The notes beneath the pieces are model-generated. The model was not told the origin of the DNA. It saw only the letters and a program-made list of their open reading frames with translations, and ran no database searches. From the NCBI GenBank assembly GCA_910587155.1, contig CAJULA010000014.1:27116-91115 (forward strand): a DNA stretch of 64,000 nt, in the 5' to 3' direction. The stretch is from an uncultured Lachnospiraceae bacterium (lineage in GTDB: Bacteria > Bacillota > Clostridia > Lachnospirales > Lachnospiraceae). Positions 27,536 through 35,510 of this stretch are shown in pieces. Numbering within the stretch: position 1 is the first letter of the stretch; each line of letters starts with the position of its first letter. Both the position numbers and the translations under genes were made by a program.

Positions 27536-28254
27536 AAGAGTTCTCCCCAATATGCGGCAAAAGCCGCTTTCAGCTTTTGTATATGATCTCTGTTCGTATG
27601 CAGAATAATGTCACAATCCATTACCACTTCTTCCTGTTGGATTCTGTTGATACGCGGTATGTTGACAATATAGCTTCTGTCCAGTATCAGCATATCGGGA
27701 TTGCGCATCTTTTCATAGACCCTGGCCAAGCTGCATCTTTCTTTTTCCCTCCTGCCGTCCTTCAGCACAAACAGTACATATTTTCTGTCTTTGTATATGT
27801 AAACCACATCTTCCTGATAGAATTTTACGCATTTGATTTTATTTTGTATGATATAGGGCTTGTGCTTTAGTCTGTTGTCCATTTCCGCAAAAAAAGCATC
27901 CAGTGCCATTCCCAGCTTATCCCGGAAATCCTCTTTGGCAATGTATCGAAAAACCTTCTTATAGGAACAGGCGTCCACTGCATATCCGATATAGGAAGTC
28001 AACAGGATGATTTCTGCCCCGCCGTCGTCTGCTTCCAGCCTCTCCAGAATATCCATACCCGAGTATAGCGGCATCCTGATATCAAGAATATACAGATCAT
28101 ATCCTTTCTTCTTACTGACCGCATCCATCAACTGCCCGCTGTCTGTATATACCTTCAGGGAAACCTCAGGCCCTGCTTTTATACAATATCCCAGTATATA
28201 TGTCTTTAACTGCTCTGCAAATTCCATGTCATCGTCACATACCGCGATCCTGTA
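27532..28254 (-). CDS. agrA: AgrA-like LytTR response regulator
   Basis: This 240-residue protein has a receiver domain (MYRIAVCDDDMEF, with the phospho-aspartate in DLYILDIRMPLYSG) and a C-terminal LytTR DNA-binding domain (KCVKFYQEDVVYIY, LDRSYIVNIPRINRI). The chosen ATG at 28254 gives the canonical receiver start and follows GGGGAGATAAAG. It is the first gene of the agr operon, behind the sigma-A-type promoter at 28401-28429. LytTR regulators bind paired 9-bp repeats; no such site was confirmed upstream of the injection modules by eye. Confidence 0.93.
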   Translation of the reverse strand, partial: YRIAVCDDDMEFAEQLKTYILGYCIKAGPEVSLKVYTDSGQLMDAVSKKKGYDLYILDIRMPLYSGMDILERLEADDGGAEIILLTSYIGYAVDACSYKKVFRYIAKEDFRDKLGMALDAFFAEMDNRLKHKPYIIQNKIKCVKFYQEDVVYIYKDRKYVLFVLKDGRREKERCSLARVYEKMRNPDMLILDRSYIVNIPRINRIQQEEVVMDCDIILHTNRDHIQKLKAAFAAYWGELL

Positions 28255-28400
28255 CATTACTTCTTTATCTCCCCGTGTACTCCTACTACAACAAACGGTT
28301 AACAGCGATCTCCCCTGAGGGACCATCTTCCACTGACATGTACCAGCGACCGCCTTCCGGCCGGGCAGTCCTGGTATGCACTCTGCAATTCGCTTTCTAT

Positions 28401-28429
28401 ATTATGTCTTAACGTTTTGGTTTTGTCAA
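28401..28429 (-). promoter_or_regulatory. Sigma-A-type promoter of the agr operon
   Basis: On the minus strand TTGACA (28424-28429) and CATAAT (28401-28406) are separated by 17 bases. The -35 is perfect and the -10 has one mismatch. The agrA start is about 145 bases downstream, leaving a long untranslated leader. Confidence 0.85.
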
Positions 28430-28604
28430 CCACCCTAAATCCTGTATTTTCTTGTTTTTACTTCACAACATTTAAGAACATAGGTTCTTTAAACTACATA
28501 TTGTATTAAACAGATTCCCTGATGCAAGCACGCAAGCCCACAAGATTGTTTAGCACCTGCTTCGCAGGAACAGGGTATTCGCCCCAGCCTCACTTCCTTT
28601 GGTA

Positions 28605-28865
28605 TTATATACCTTGATAACTCTCCGAAATATATTTTCCATAAATGTTCTGAGACCTCTCTGCCAATGCCTCTTTCTCTTTGCGGGTTGTTTCCTCCCC
28701 ATCCAGGTAAAAATGGATATCCGGAGCATGGATATTACACTTCAGTCTTTCCGATGTCAAAGTCGCCCCTCACTCCTGAGTTTTCCTTCAGATTCTGATC
28801 ATGAGAGAGGTTTTTTCCATGAGCACTTTGTATGCAACCGTTTCCATGCTGGAAGCAATGCTAGA
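28605..28865 (-). pseudogene. Decayed gene fragment
   Basis: On the minus strand a frame ending at 28605 reads ERLKCNIHAPDIHFYLDG followed by a lysine/glutamate-rich KEKEALAERSQNIYGKYI, which looks like real protein. It is cut off upstream by a stop at 28770, and a second frame just before it reads SSMETVAYKVLMEKTSLM. Together they look like one gene broken by frameshift and stop. No start or ribosome site is convincing and the family is not recognised. The rest of 28430-29235 shows only AT-rich sequence with short, unconvincing frames. Confidence 0.35.
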
Positions 28866-29235
28866 GGATGTTTCAATATCCAATCATACATCTAAGCTTC
28901 TTTGAATTGTCAGCTTGTTAACGGATAGTAATGGATGTACTACCTTAAGCAAAGTTAATATTTTCATTTCCATCATAATATATTTTGCAATATTTTCCAC
29001 TTTGAGTTCTGACATGGCAGAAAATTTTTGATTACCTGCAACAACTGTTTTGTGCTACTATGCAATGCAAGTCAGAGCACTATCAAATCTTTCCAATATA
29101 GTCATCCCTTAGTAATATCCATATATAAAATAGTTTATCTTCTCCAATTTCCTGCCTGTTACTCCATCTAATAATGCCAGCTTTCCTACTATTATATTTT
29201 GCCACTTTATTGTTAATGAAAATATTACCCATTAA

Positions 29236-29377
29236 TGATGGATAATTTAAAGTTATCCGTTGGTTTCTATTTATTAAACGCCGTGTATACAATTAATTGC
29301 TGGATAATGAATGCTATCGCGGGATGAAAAGCCTGAAAAAGATAAACAGATTGGGAGAATTTTGTATGGAAGAGTTA
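29236..29377 (+). repeat. Left 142-bp inverted repeat of the 4.0 kb segment
   Basis: This stretch is identical, base for base by eye, to the reverse complement of 33120-33261. It contains a near-palindrome GGATAATTTAAAGTTATCC at 29240-29258, a GGGAG ribosome site, the ATG and the first four codons (MEEL) of the gene at 29366. Identity stops abruptly after the TTA leucine codon. The outside sequence differs from that outside the right copy. Confidence 0.95.
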
Positions 29378-31663
29378 TACTGGGTGGGAATAAAAGAATC
29401 TGAAATTCGTTCATGTATCAATTTATTTAAAGGGAGCGTAACTTTTATTGGTTCTGGGAAAAATGGAAATATTTCCTACTCAGCCCGTTTTGGCAAGATT
29501 TTAAATTATAACAGAGATTCTGATGTATTAGAAAATTTTATAAGAGAAGTGCTTTATTCACTTATTCGCCAAAATCTAAATGTAAAATTTATGTTTTATA
29601 ATCCGCGTTTTGCGTTTTATTTTGGGGAAGAAATTGTTAAACGTACAATAGTTACCAATAAAATATATCCATATAATCTTTTGCGGGATAAAATGAAAAC
29701 CCGGCTCTGGTTATCAAATACAATACCAACTTTAGAAAGTATCGCATTATCTTACAGTCAGTGTTCCATTGAATATTTTAAAAAAATTTTTCCGGGCAAT
29801 ACGTCATTTATTGTACAAGGATGTACAGGTTCCGGTGGTAATGATACCTATGTAGTCGACGATAAATCCTGGGAAACTGTGAAAAAATGCTTAAATAAGT
29901 ATGAAATATTTCTTCTTTCACCCTATATAAAAGCTTCTTTTTCCATTAATGTTCACGTTATAATAGGAAATAACATTGTAATTACACCTGCTTCTGTCCA
30001 AATTGTGGAAAGGGTTGAAAACAGGCTTATCTTTCACGGAAGTGATTTTATTGCATACGACAGTCTATCATATAAGGTGAAAGAGAAAGTACGGCTCTAT
30101 GCAGATAAGGCTGCCAAATTAATAAAAAATATAGATTATAAAGGGATTCTGGGAATCGACTTTCTGGTCTCTGACACTGAGGTTTATTTTTTGGAAATCA
30201 ATCCACGTTTTCAATCTTCAACCCCTCTTTTAAATGAAGTATTATCAAAAAAATACGGGATAACCTTACAGGATATTTATTTGAAAATTTATTCAGATGA
30301 AGAATATGTAATTCCTCAATTTCAATATGACGTTCCATTTAGTTCCTATATTACGGATGCGCATCAATCCTATGGTCATTATCCTGAATATCTTAAAAAT
30401 GCCGTCGAATCAAAGGAAGTTTCCGCTGTGTTAAGAGATGGATTTGATGAAAATAAGATATATGAAGAAGATGCCAGTATTTACAGTATATTGCTAAATA
30501 CAAATATTACAACTGTTAATCCAAATGGTACTTTAAACCTACACGAAAATATTAAACCTTACCAGAAGGATATTCCCAATACAGATTCTTTTTATTACTG
30601 TTTGGATCTAAAAGCAAAGTTATTGTCACAAGGAATAAAAATCTCTGACAAAGCAGAAAAAATTATGCAACAGGAGCACATACGAAAAGGAACATATAGT
30701 TCAATAGATATTTATATACGATCAGATTTTATTATAAATGCTCCTGTCAATCTAAAACTATGCAGTATGTCGCCATTTGAAATTCATTTCAAAGATAATG
30801 ACTTTTGGCTCTTTTATGCCGGAGAAAAAATATGTTTGATTCATCTGGACAGGAATGGATCATTTTACAATATAAAAACAAAAAGTGGGAATAAATATGA
30901 AGATTTATCTTTTCTCGCTACAGACCGATTGAGACTTCATCATTCACTTGGATGTTTTTTTAAACGAAACAAATGCGGGTGTGCTTTCTGTGATGTACCT
31001 TCAGGCCCATCTGATTACAATAAGGAAGATATGATTGAAATTATAGATTGGCATATTGCTAAATCGAAATTCCGTCATATCTTAATTGGAGGGGGTTCCG
31101 GCCAACCAGAAATTGAATATATTAGAATTATTGAAATGATTCAGTATCTGCGATCAAAAACAGATAAGCCAATATATTTAATGTCTCTGCCTCCACATGA
31201 TCTACAAATCTTATCCGAGTATCATCATGCCGGGCTAAATGAAATTGCTTTCAACATAGAAATTTTTGATAATAATCTCAGGAAAATATATATGCCCGGC
31301 AAAGGTTCAATTTCCGTAGAAAACTATAAAGAGGCACTATTAAAAGCGGTAGAACTATGGGGAAAAACGGGAAATGTGAAAAGCTCCATCTTATATGGAT
31401 TGGAAAGTGATGCCAGCTTCTTATCGGGTATCGAGTGGCTGGCATCACATGGCATACAGCCGATTATTTCAATATTCCGTCCTTTGCAGAATACCGAAAT
31501 GAAAAATAGGATTGTTCCTGAAAGTACAACATTAAAAAAGATATTTTACGCAGCATTAAATATATGTCAAACATATCATTTGAATCCAGGGCCAGATTGT
31601 GTTTATTGTCAAAATAATACATTAAGCCTTTCTAATGATATTTTTTCTTTGATTCGTAGTTGA
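29366..31663 (+). CDS. ATP-grasp / radical SAM fusion protein
   Basis: This is a 765-residue protein. Residues about 90-310 look like an ATP-grasp ligase: FIVQGCTGSGGNDTYVV, then ILGIDFLVSDTEVYFLEINP with the metal-binding ENP-type motif (EINPR). Residues about 520-765 look like radical SAM: HHSLGCFFKRNKCGCAFCDV, ILIGGGSGQPE and VKSSILYGLE. The cysteines are spaced CX6CXCX2C rather than CX3CX2C, and a late CVYC pair could bind a second cluster. It is the only clear long plus-strand gene apart from the right-edge fragment, is AT-rich and shares its first four codons with the opposing gene at 31632-33131. The start follows GGGAG; an upstream in-frame ATG at 29297 lies in the shared leader and lacks such a site. 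Substrate unknown. Confidence 0.8.
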   Translation: MEELYWVGIKESEIRSCINLFKGSVTFIGSGKNGNISYSARFGKILNYNRDSDVLENFIREVLYSLIRQNLNVKFMFYNPRFAFYFGEEIVKRTIVTNKIYPYNLLRDKMKTRLWLSNTIPTLESIALSYSQCSIEYFKKIFPGNTSFIVQGCTGSGGNDTYVVDDKSWETVKKCLNKYEIFLLSPYIKASFSINVHVIIGNNIVITPASVQIVERVENRLIFHGSDFIAYDSLSYKVKEKVRLYADKAAKLIKNIDYKGILGIDFLVSDTEVYFLEINPRFQSSTPLLNEVLSKKYGITLQDIYLKIYSDEEYVIPQFQYDVPFSSYITDAHQSYGHYPEYLKNAVESKEVSAVLRDGFDENKIYEEDASIYSILLNTNITTVNPNGTLNLHENIKPYQKDIPNTDSFYYCLDLKAKLLSQGIKISDKAEKIMQQEHIRKGTYSSIDIYIRSDFIINAPVNLKLCSMSPFEIHFKDNDFWLFYAGEKICLIHLDRNGSFYNIKTKSGNKYEDLSFLATDRLRLHHSLGCFFKRNKCGCAFCDVPSGPSDYNKEDMIEIIDWHIAKSKFRHILIGGGSGQPEIEYIRIIEMIQYLRSKTDKPIYLMSLPPHDLQILSEYHHAGLNEIAFNIEIFDNNLRKIYMPGKGSISVENYKEALLKAVELWGKTGNVKSSILYGLESDASFLSGIEWLASHGIQPIISIFRPLQNTEMKNRIVPESTTLKKIFYAALNICQTYHLNPGPDCVYCQNNTLSLSNDIFSLIRS

Positions 31664-33131
31664 AATGCAAATTGCCTATGGATAAACCCAGTTTAATATT
31701 TTTCTCCTGCAACATCTTATGTTTGTTTTCAACATAAGATGCTGTTTTATTGTCTTTAGTTCCAACACAAGCTTCAGCAGGTAGAGAACTGTTATTTTCC
31801 ATTAACTGTTTTATAAATGTGCCTAATGTGATGATATCCGCAGTAACTGCTAAAGCAGGTAATAACCAAGCAGTACTTCCCTCCACGATTCCTTTCAATA
31901 TGCTGATAAATAAAATAAGTCGATTTGGATCCAAAGATGCAACTAACATCCATATGGAAAATGTAGGAGAATTATGTTTGATTTCAAAACTATAATCCTT
32001 ATCTGAAATCTCACTGTATTGCAGGCAATCTTCCAACACGGAAATTAAATAAGTAAACTCTTCTGCCTGCTCTATTGTTAAATCAGTCGTTAATGCCAGT
32101 ACGATATGGGATTTCTCCGTATTATCAAATAAAATATTTTTTATTTCATCAATATGCAGATTAAATTGATATTGTTCTCCTACAGTAAGTTCAACCGACA
32201 TAAAATAATATACAATTTTAAAGTAAAGTTCGGATAAAAAATGCCGGTCAAAATCACCTTGTATTACCGCCAGTCTGCATAAGGACTTTAATCTGCGAAA
32301 GTCTCTCATACGTATATATTCTTTTAATCCTTCATATATGTATTTTTGAGCAAGCTGCCGATTTTTTTCAAATAAAGCTATATTAGCTAAAGGAAAATAT
32401 TCTCTTTCTTCAAGATAATATTGAGAAAACACCGGCAATAATTGAAGATATTCCGTGACCGTTAATATAGGGGCATTTTCCATGGAAGAAGAAATTTTCA
32501 CATCATTTCCCGGTAACATTATGTTTTGAAAACCATCAAAAATATATGCAATCTGATGAAATGGAAGAATAACATTTTTCAAAACAGTATTACGTAAAAT
32601 GGAAAACTCCATATTACACCCTATAAATGAGCTGTTCTCTATAACAGCGTCCCGAAAATTATTATCCTGTAATGTCGTATGTGTAAAATTACAGTCATAT
32701 ATCTTAGTTTTAAAAAACTGTGACTGAGAGATAGAAGAATTTTCTATATGCAGGCCTTGAAATTTTGTATTATAGAAGCAGCTTTGGTTTAAATTGGAAG
32801 CATTTATCATTGCCCGGTCAGAATTGCTGCTTTGAATACAACTGTTAGAAAAATCGCAAAATTGCATATTTACGCCTTCAATTATACAGTCATTTAAAGT
32901 ACATGAGCGAAAACGAGAGCCGGATGCGCCTGCGTATCGAAAACTGTTTCCGTTAAAACAGCATTCATTATAATCACCATTTTTAATACGCAATCCGGTA
33001 AAATCATCAGGAACATCTTTTATTTTATTTCCTGTATACTGCATTTCTGAAAATTCCGTATTATCATATTTTTTCAGTATCTTTCTGATATTTTGAGGCT
33101 TGTCTAATCCAAATGTCGGTAACTCTTCCAT
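31632..33131 (-). CDS. Pentapeptide repeat protein with C-terminal membrane segment
   Basis: This is a 499-residue protein starting MEELPTFGLDKPQN. Residues about 45-210 are pentapeptide units (CCFNGNSFRYAGASGSRF, CDFSNSCIQSSNSDRAMI, CNFTHTTLQDNNFRDAV). A helical region follows (YIYEGLKEYIRMRDFRRLK). Near residue 430 a hydrophobic stretch (LFISILKGIVEGSTAWLL) may cross the membrane. It shares VILP/MLPG segments with the RHS-linked pentapeptide protein at 275-1360. It is convergent with the ATP-grasp/radical SAM gene; the two coding ends overlap by 32 bases. In the present orientation it is the gene next to the extended -10 at 33263-33271. An immunity or adaptor role is possible. Confidence 0.8.
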   Translation of the reverse strand: MEELPTFGLDKPQNIRKILKKYDNTEFSEMQYTGNKIKDVPDDFTGLRIKNGDYNECCFNGNSFRYAGASGSRFRSCTLNDCIIEGVNMQFCDFSNSCIQSSNSDRAMINASNLNQSCFYNTKFQGLHIENSSISQSQFFKTKIYDCNFTHTTLQDNNFRDAVIENSSFIGCNMEFSILRNTVLKNVILPFHQIAYIFDGFQNIMLPGNDVKISSSMENAPILTVTEYLQLLPVFSQYYLEEREYFPLANIALFEKNRQLAQKYIYEGLKEYIRMRDFRRLKSLCRLAVIQGDFDRHFLSELYFKIVYYFMSVELTVGEQYQFNLHIDEIKNILFDNTEKSHIVLALTTDLTIEQAEEFTYLISVLEDCLQYSEISDKDYSFEIKHNSPTFSIWMLVASLDPNRLILFISILKGIVEGSTAWLLPALAVTADIITLGTFIKQLMENNSSLPAEACVGTKDNKTASYVENKHKMLQEKNIKLGLSIGNLHFNYESKKKYH

Positions 33132-33261
33132 ACAAAATTCTCCCAATCTGTTTATCTTTTTCAGGCTTTTCATCCCGCGATAGCATTCATTATCCAGCAA
33201 TTAATTGTATACACGGCGTTTAATAAATAGAAACCAACGGATAACTTTAAATTATCCATCA
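33120..33261 (-). repeat. Right 142-bp inverted repeat of the 4.0 kb segment
   Basis: This is the exact reverse complement of 29236-29377. On the minus strand it supplies the leader, ribosome site (GGGAG), ATG and first four codons of the gene ending at 31632. The near-palindrome lies at 33239-33257. The two copies define a 4026-bp segment with markedly lower GC than the flanking modules. No convincing target-site duplication is seen outside. Confidence 0.95.
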
Positions 33262-33262
33262 A

Positions 33263-33271
33263 ATTATAGCA
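33263..33271 (-). promoter_or_regulatory. Extended -10 promoter just outside the right inverted repeat
   Basis: On the minus strand TGCTATAAT (TG-N-TATAAT) ends one base before the inverted repeat and points into it. The -35 position at 17 bases reads ATGTTT, which is weak, but an extended -10 can compensate. The corresponding position outside the left repeat reads CCCATTAA and has no such element. Confidence 0.6.
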
Positions 33272-33339
33272 CATTTTCGCTAAAAAAACATCCCATTTCC
33301 CCTTTTTCAACAATCTGAAAACAACCACATCCCCCATCC

Positions 33340-34032
33340 TCACGCAAACACCACCCCAAACGCCTCAAAAACTTCCTGGCACACTTCCATATTCCGGGGT
33401 TCGGCTTCCTGCAGTACCGCCTGCTCTTCTTTTGTCAATACCACCTGCTGCCCCGGGGACTGAATCCGTTCCCGGTAGAGGCGCTCCGCGATTTCCATCC
33501 TCGGCTCGTCCATGGAACAGACATCCTCGTAGTAGGGCATGGCCTCTTCGAACGGCTCCATCTGATGCTGCAGAAGATACCCGCCGTGCGCAAGCCAGTC
33601 CTCATACGCATCCCTGCTGAGTATCTGACCATTCTCCTGCCAGAAGCCGGTCGTCACATAGGGCAGCTTCTTATCCCCTTCCCCGTCCTCGAACAGCTCA
33701 GCCAAAGTCTCTGCCATCTCCTGAATCTCTGCCGGTGCTCCCTTATAATGGGATCGGGCATACTGATCTGTAAGTACCAGTTCCGTCCGCTCGCTGAAAT
33801 ACATCCAAAACATGCCAAGCAGCAGCCCCTTCTCTTCCGAAAAGATAAGCGCGGCTTTTCCTTCGCCGTTCTCTGTCACATAAAGTCCCCCGGACCATGT
33901 ATGCTCCTTCAATGTAAAGGGAAATTCCGTCAACATCACGCCATGCACGCAGGATGCCAGAATACATCCTTTCCATAATTCCGTACCGTCTATTGGCAGT
34001 CTGTTTACCTCCCTGTCATCTGAACCGTTCAT
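33340..34032 (-). CDS. Putative immunity protein for the HNH effector
   Basis: This is a 230-residue acidic, soluble protein (pieces: MNGSDDREVNRLPIDG, GLLLGMFWMYFSERTELV, EPRNMEVCQEVFEAFG). It lies directly downstream of the HNH nuclease gene in the same direction, the standard position for an immunity gene, and is the last gene of module 2. No catalytic motif or membrane segment is visible. The start follows GGAGGACAAAG. The gap to the HNH gene holds a 10-bp hairpin. The family is not recognised and the role is inferred from position. Confidence 0.6.
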   Translation of the reverse strand: MNGSDDREVNRLPIDGTELWKGCILASCVHGVMLTEFPFTLKEHTWSGGLYVTENGEGKAALIFSEEKGLLLGMFWMYFSERTELVLTDQYARSHYKGAPAEIQEMAETLAELFEDGEGDKKLPYVTTGFWQENGQILSRDAYEDWLAHGGYLLQHQMEPFEEAMPYYEDVCSMDEPRMEIAERLYRERIQSPGQQVVLTKEEQAVLQEAEPRNMEVCQEVFEAFGVVFA

Positions 34033-34046
34033 CTTTGTCCTCCATA

Positions 34047-34071
34047 GGACATGCGGACAGGCCGCATGTCC
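34047..34071 (-). repeat. Perfect 10-bp hairpin before the putative immunity gene
   Basis: GGACATGCGG (34047-34056) pairs with CCGCATGTCC (34062-34071) across a 5-base loop. No T-run follows on either strand, so it is not a classic terminator. It lies 15 bases before the start at 34032 and could tune readthrough, stability or translation of the immunity gene. Confidence 0.6.
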
Positions 34072-34137
34072 GTTTGCAACAGTGCAGACAGGCTGCCCTG
34101 TTATGTCTGTTTGCTTACTTCCCTAGCCCGTGTATCA

Positions 34138-35007
34138 TCAGCATATTTTGTCAATCTCTTTTTTCAGACCCGCTTTTCTTGATTTCTGCAGCGCCTCTGA
34201 CCATTCACAGGGATTATCCAGCGTACAGATTTTGCAGTTTTTATCAGGATAACCATCAATCATCCCCGGCGGTGTCTGTGGTACTTTATTCGGCGGTTTC
34301 TTTCCATTGTTACACAATGTATTACACTTCCACAGTTCACTGTCTGTCTTGCCGTTCACGCTGAATTTATCTTCGGTTGCATTGGGAACGGTCTGTGCGC
34401 AGATACAGCCGAATGCTTTGTTGTTTTTCTTGATATTGGCCTGCCGTCCCAACATCTGCGCATTGCAGAATCGGTTGCAGCCGCCTTTTGATTTGGAATA
34501 GATATGATCTACATTCCATTCATTACTTTCATATTGACCGGAAGCAGGAATTACCTGCTCGTATCCGCCTTTTTTCTTACTGTAAACATCAGAACGCATG
34601 ACCAGGTTATTTTGTACAAGATTCGCCCGCCCCACCATAAGCTTCTGGAAATTGGTAAAGTCCACGCCATTGTGTATCTTCAGTTTGTCCATATGATCCT
34701 TGATATATTTCTCGTCCAATCCCCGGAAAACCAATGGCTTTGTCCCATCCTCGCTCAGATCGGCCCTGAGCTTTTTCACAAGTCCTCTCGTATATGTCAG
34801 AACAAGCGTCACACCCACACTCTTATAAGAAATCGCCGACATGGCAATCTGCTTCTTATTCTCATCTGCCCATACCTCTGCCCCATAAGGGATGCGGGTA
34901 CTGCACCGCAGAAAACTGTTGCAGGGGCAGTCCACTGCCGGATTATTGGTATCAGGTTCCGCCGATTTCCCCTGGCATCCCTTTGCGCCATCTACCGCTT
35001 TAGGCAT
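34138..35007 (-). CDS. HNH nuclease-type effector
   Basis: This is a 289-residue cysteine-rich protein starting MPKAVDGAKGCQGKS. At about residues 165-200 it has an HNH signature: WNVDHIYSKSKGGCN, then NAQMLGRQANIKKNN, with the aspartate-histidine pair, the middle asparagine and the late asparagine in place. The surrounding CPC, CNRFC, CIC and CKIC cysteines probably bind zinc. The N-terminal CPCNSFLRCSTRIPYGAEVW may be the delivery part, since it is encoded in the effector slot of module 2 after VgrG and the Imm11-like protein. The start at 35007 overlaps the end of the preceding gene by 8 bases and has GGGAGG eight bases upstream. DNA cleavage in a rival cell is the inferred role. Confidence 0.75.
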   Translation of the reverse strand: MPKAVDGAKGCQGKSAEPDTNNPAVDCPCNSFLRCSTRIPYGAEVWADENKKQIAMSAISYKSVGVTLVLTYTRGLVKKLRADLSEDGTKPLVFRGLDEKYIKDHMDKLKIHNGVDFTNFQKLMVGRANLVQNNLVMRSDVYSKKKGGYEQVIPASGQYESNEWNVDHIYSKSKGGCNRFCNAQMLGRQANIKKNNKAFGCICAQTVPNATEDKFSVNGKTDSELWKCNTLCNNGKKPPNKVPQTPPGMIDGYPDKNCKICTLDNPCEWSEALQKSRKAGLKKEIDKIC

Positions 35008-35455
35008 ACTGTTCACCTCCCAGTGTACCGATCCGTTCCAGCTCCAGGTTCAGATATCCGCGCCGCAGCAGGCATTCCGCCAGAGCCAGATTGATCACAT
35101 AAGATACTTTTTTATAATTGGGAACCATAAAGAGGGGCATCAGCCCCATCGGCCGTACCGCGCTGACCGAGCCGTCCTCCCGAAATACCGCGCCCTCTTC
35201 TTCCAATACCGCCGGTTGGAAAGACCAGAGGATGGGAACTCCCTCTCCTTCCAGGACACATGGCGTAAAATCCATGGACGGCAGAAACTGCTCCAGCAGC
35301 TCCTTCACCCGGTCGCTGATCAGCGGACAGGGATGAAGGGTAAAGTCCGGCAGTTCCCCTTTTTTACTCATACTGCATATAAAAATATCTTTGTCATGAT
35401 TGAGAATCTTTACCCTGCCCCCGCCCTCAAAAGGTTTCATTAAAAAGTATTCCAT
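35000..35455 (-). CDS. Imm11-like protein, candidate effector adaptor, module 2
   Basis: This is a 151-residue protein starting MEYFLMKPFEGGGRV. It matches the paralogue at 9659-10144 in plan: CPLISDRVKELLEQF in the middle, and ALAECLLRRGYLNLELERIG at the end. Its position between the pentapeptide protein and the effector is the same in both modules, while the effectors are unrelated. That argues for a general role in effector docking rather than toxin-specific immunity. GGAGGTAGGGG precedes the start, and the last 8 bases overlap the HNH gene, suggesting coupled translation. Confidence 0.6.
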   Translation of the reverse strand: MEYFLMKPFEGGGRVKILNHDKDIFICSMSKKGELPDFTLHPCPLISDRVKELLEQFLPSMDFTPCVLEGEGVPILWSFQPAVLEEEGAVFREDGSVSAVRPMGLMPLFMVPNYKKVSYVINLALAECLLRRGYLNLELERIGTLGGEQYA

Positions 35456-35510
35456 CCCCTACCTCCATGCCGCAGAACGACAGGCTTCCCTGTTTGATCT
35501 GTCCGCTTCA

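Noticed and set aside
29083..29292. 69-codon minus-strand frame running out of the left inverted repeat
   Set aside because: It starts inside the repeat, has no ribosome site and no recognisable family; AT-rich sequence readily gives such frames.
29297..29365. Longer N-terminus MLDNECYRGMKSLKK for both genes of the inverted-repeat segment
   Set aside because: The extra 23 codons lie in the shared leader and lack a ribosome site, while the inner ATG at 29366 (and 33131) has GGGAG at the right distance.
29236..33261. Simple insertion sequence
   Set aside because: The terminal repeats are perfect but there is no transposase gene inside and no clear target duplication outside.
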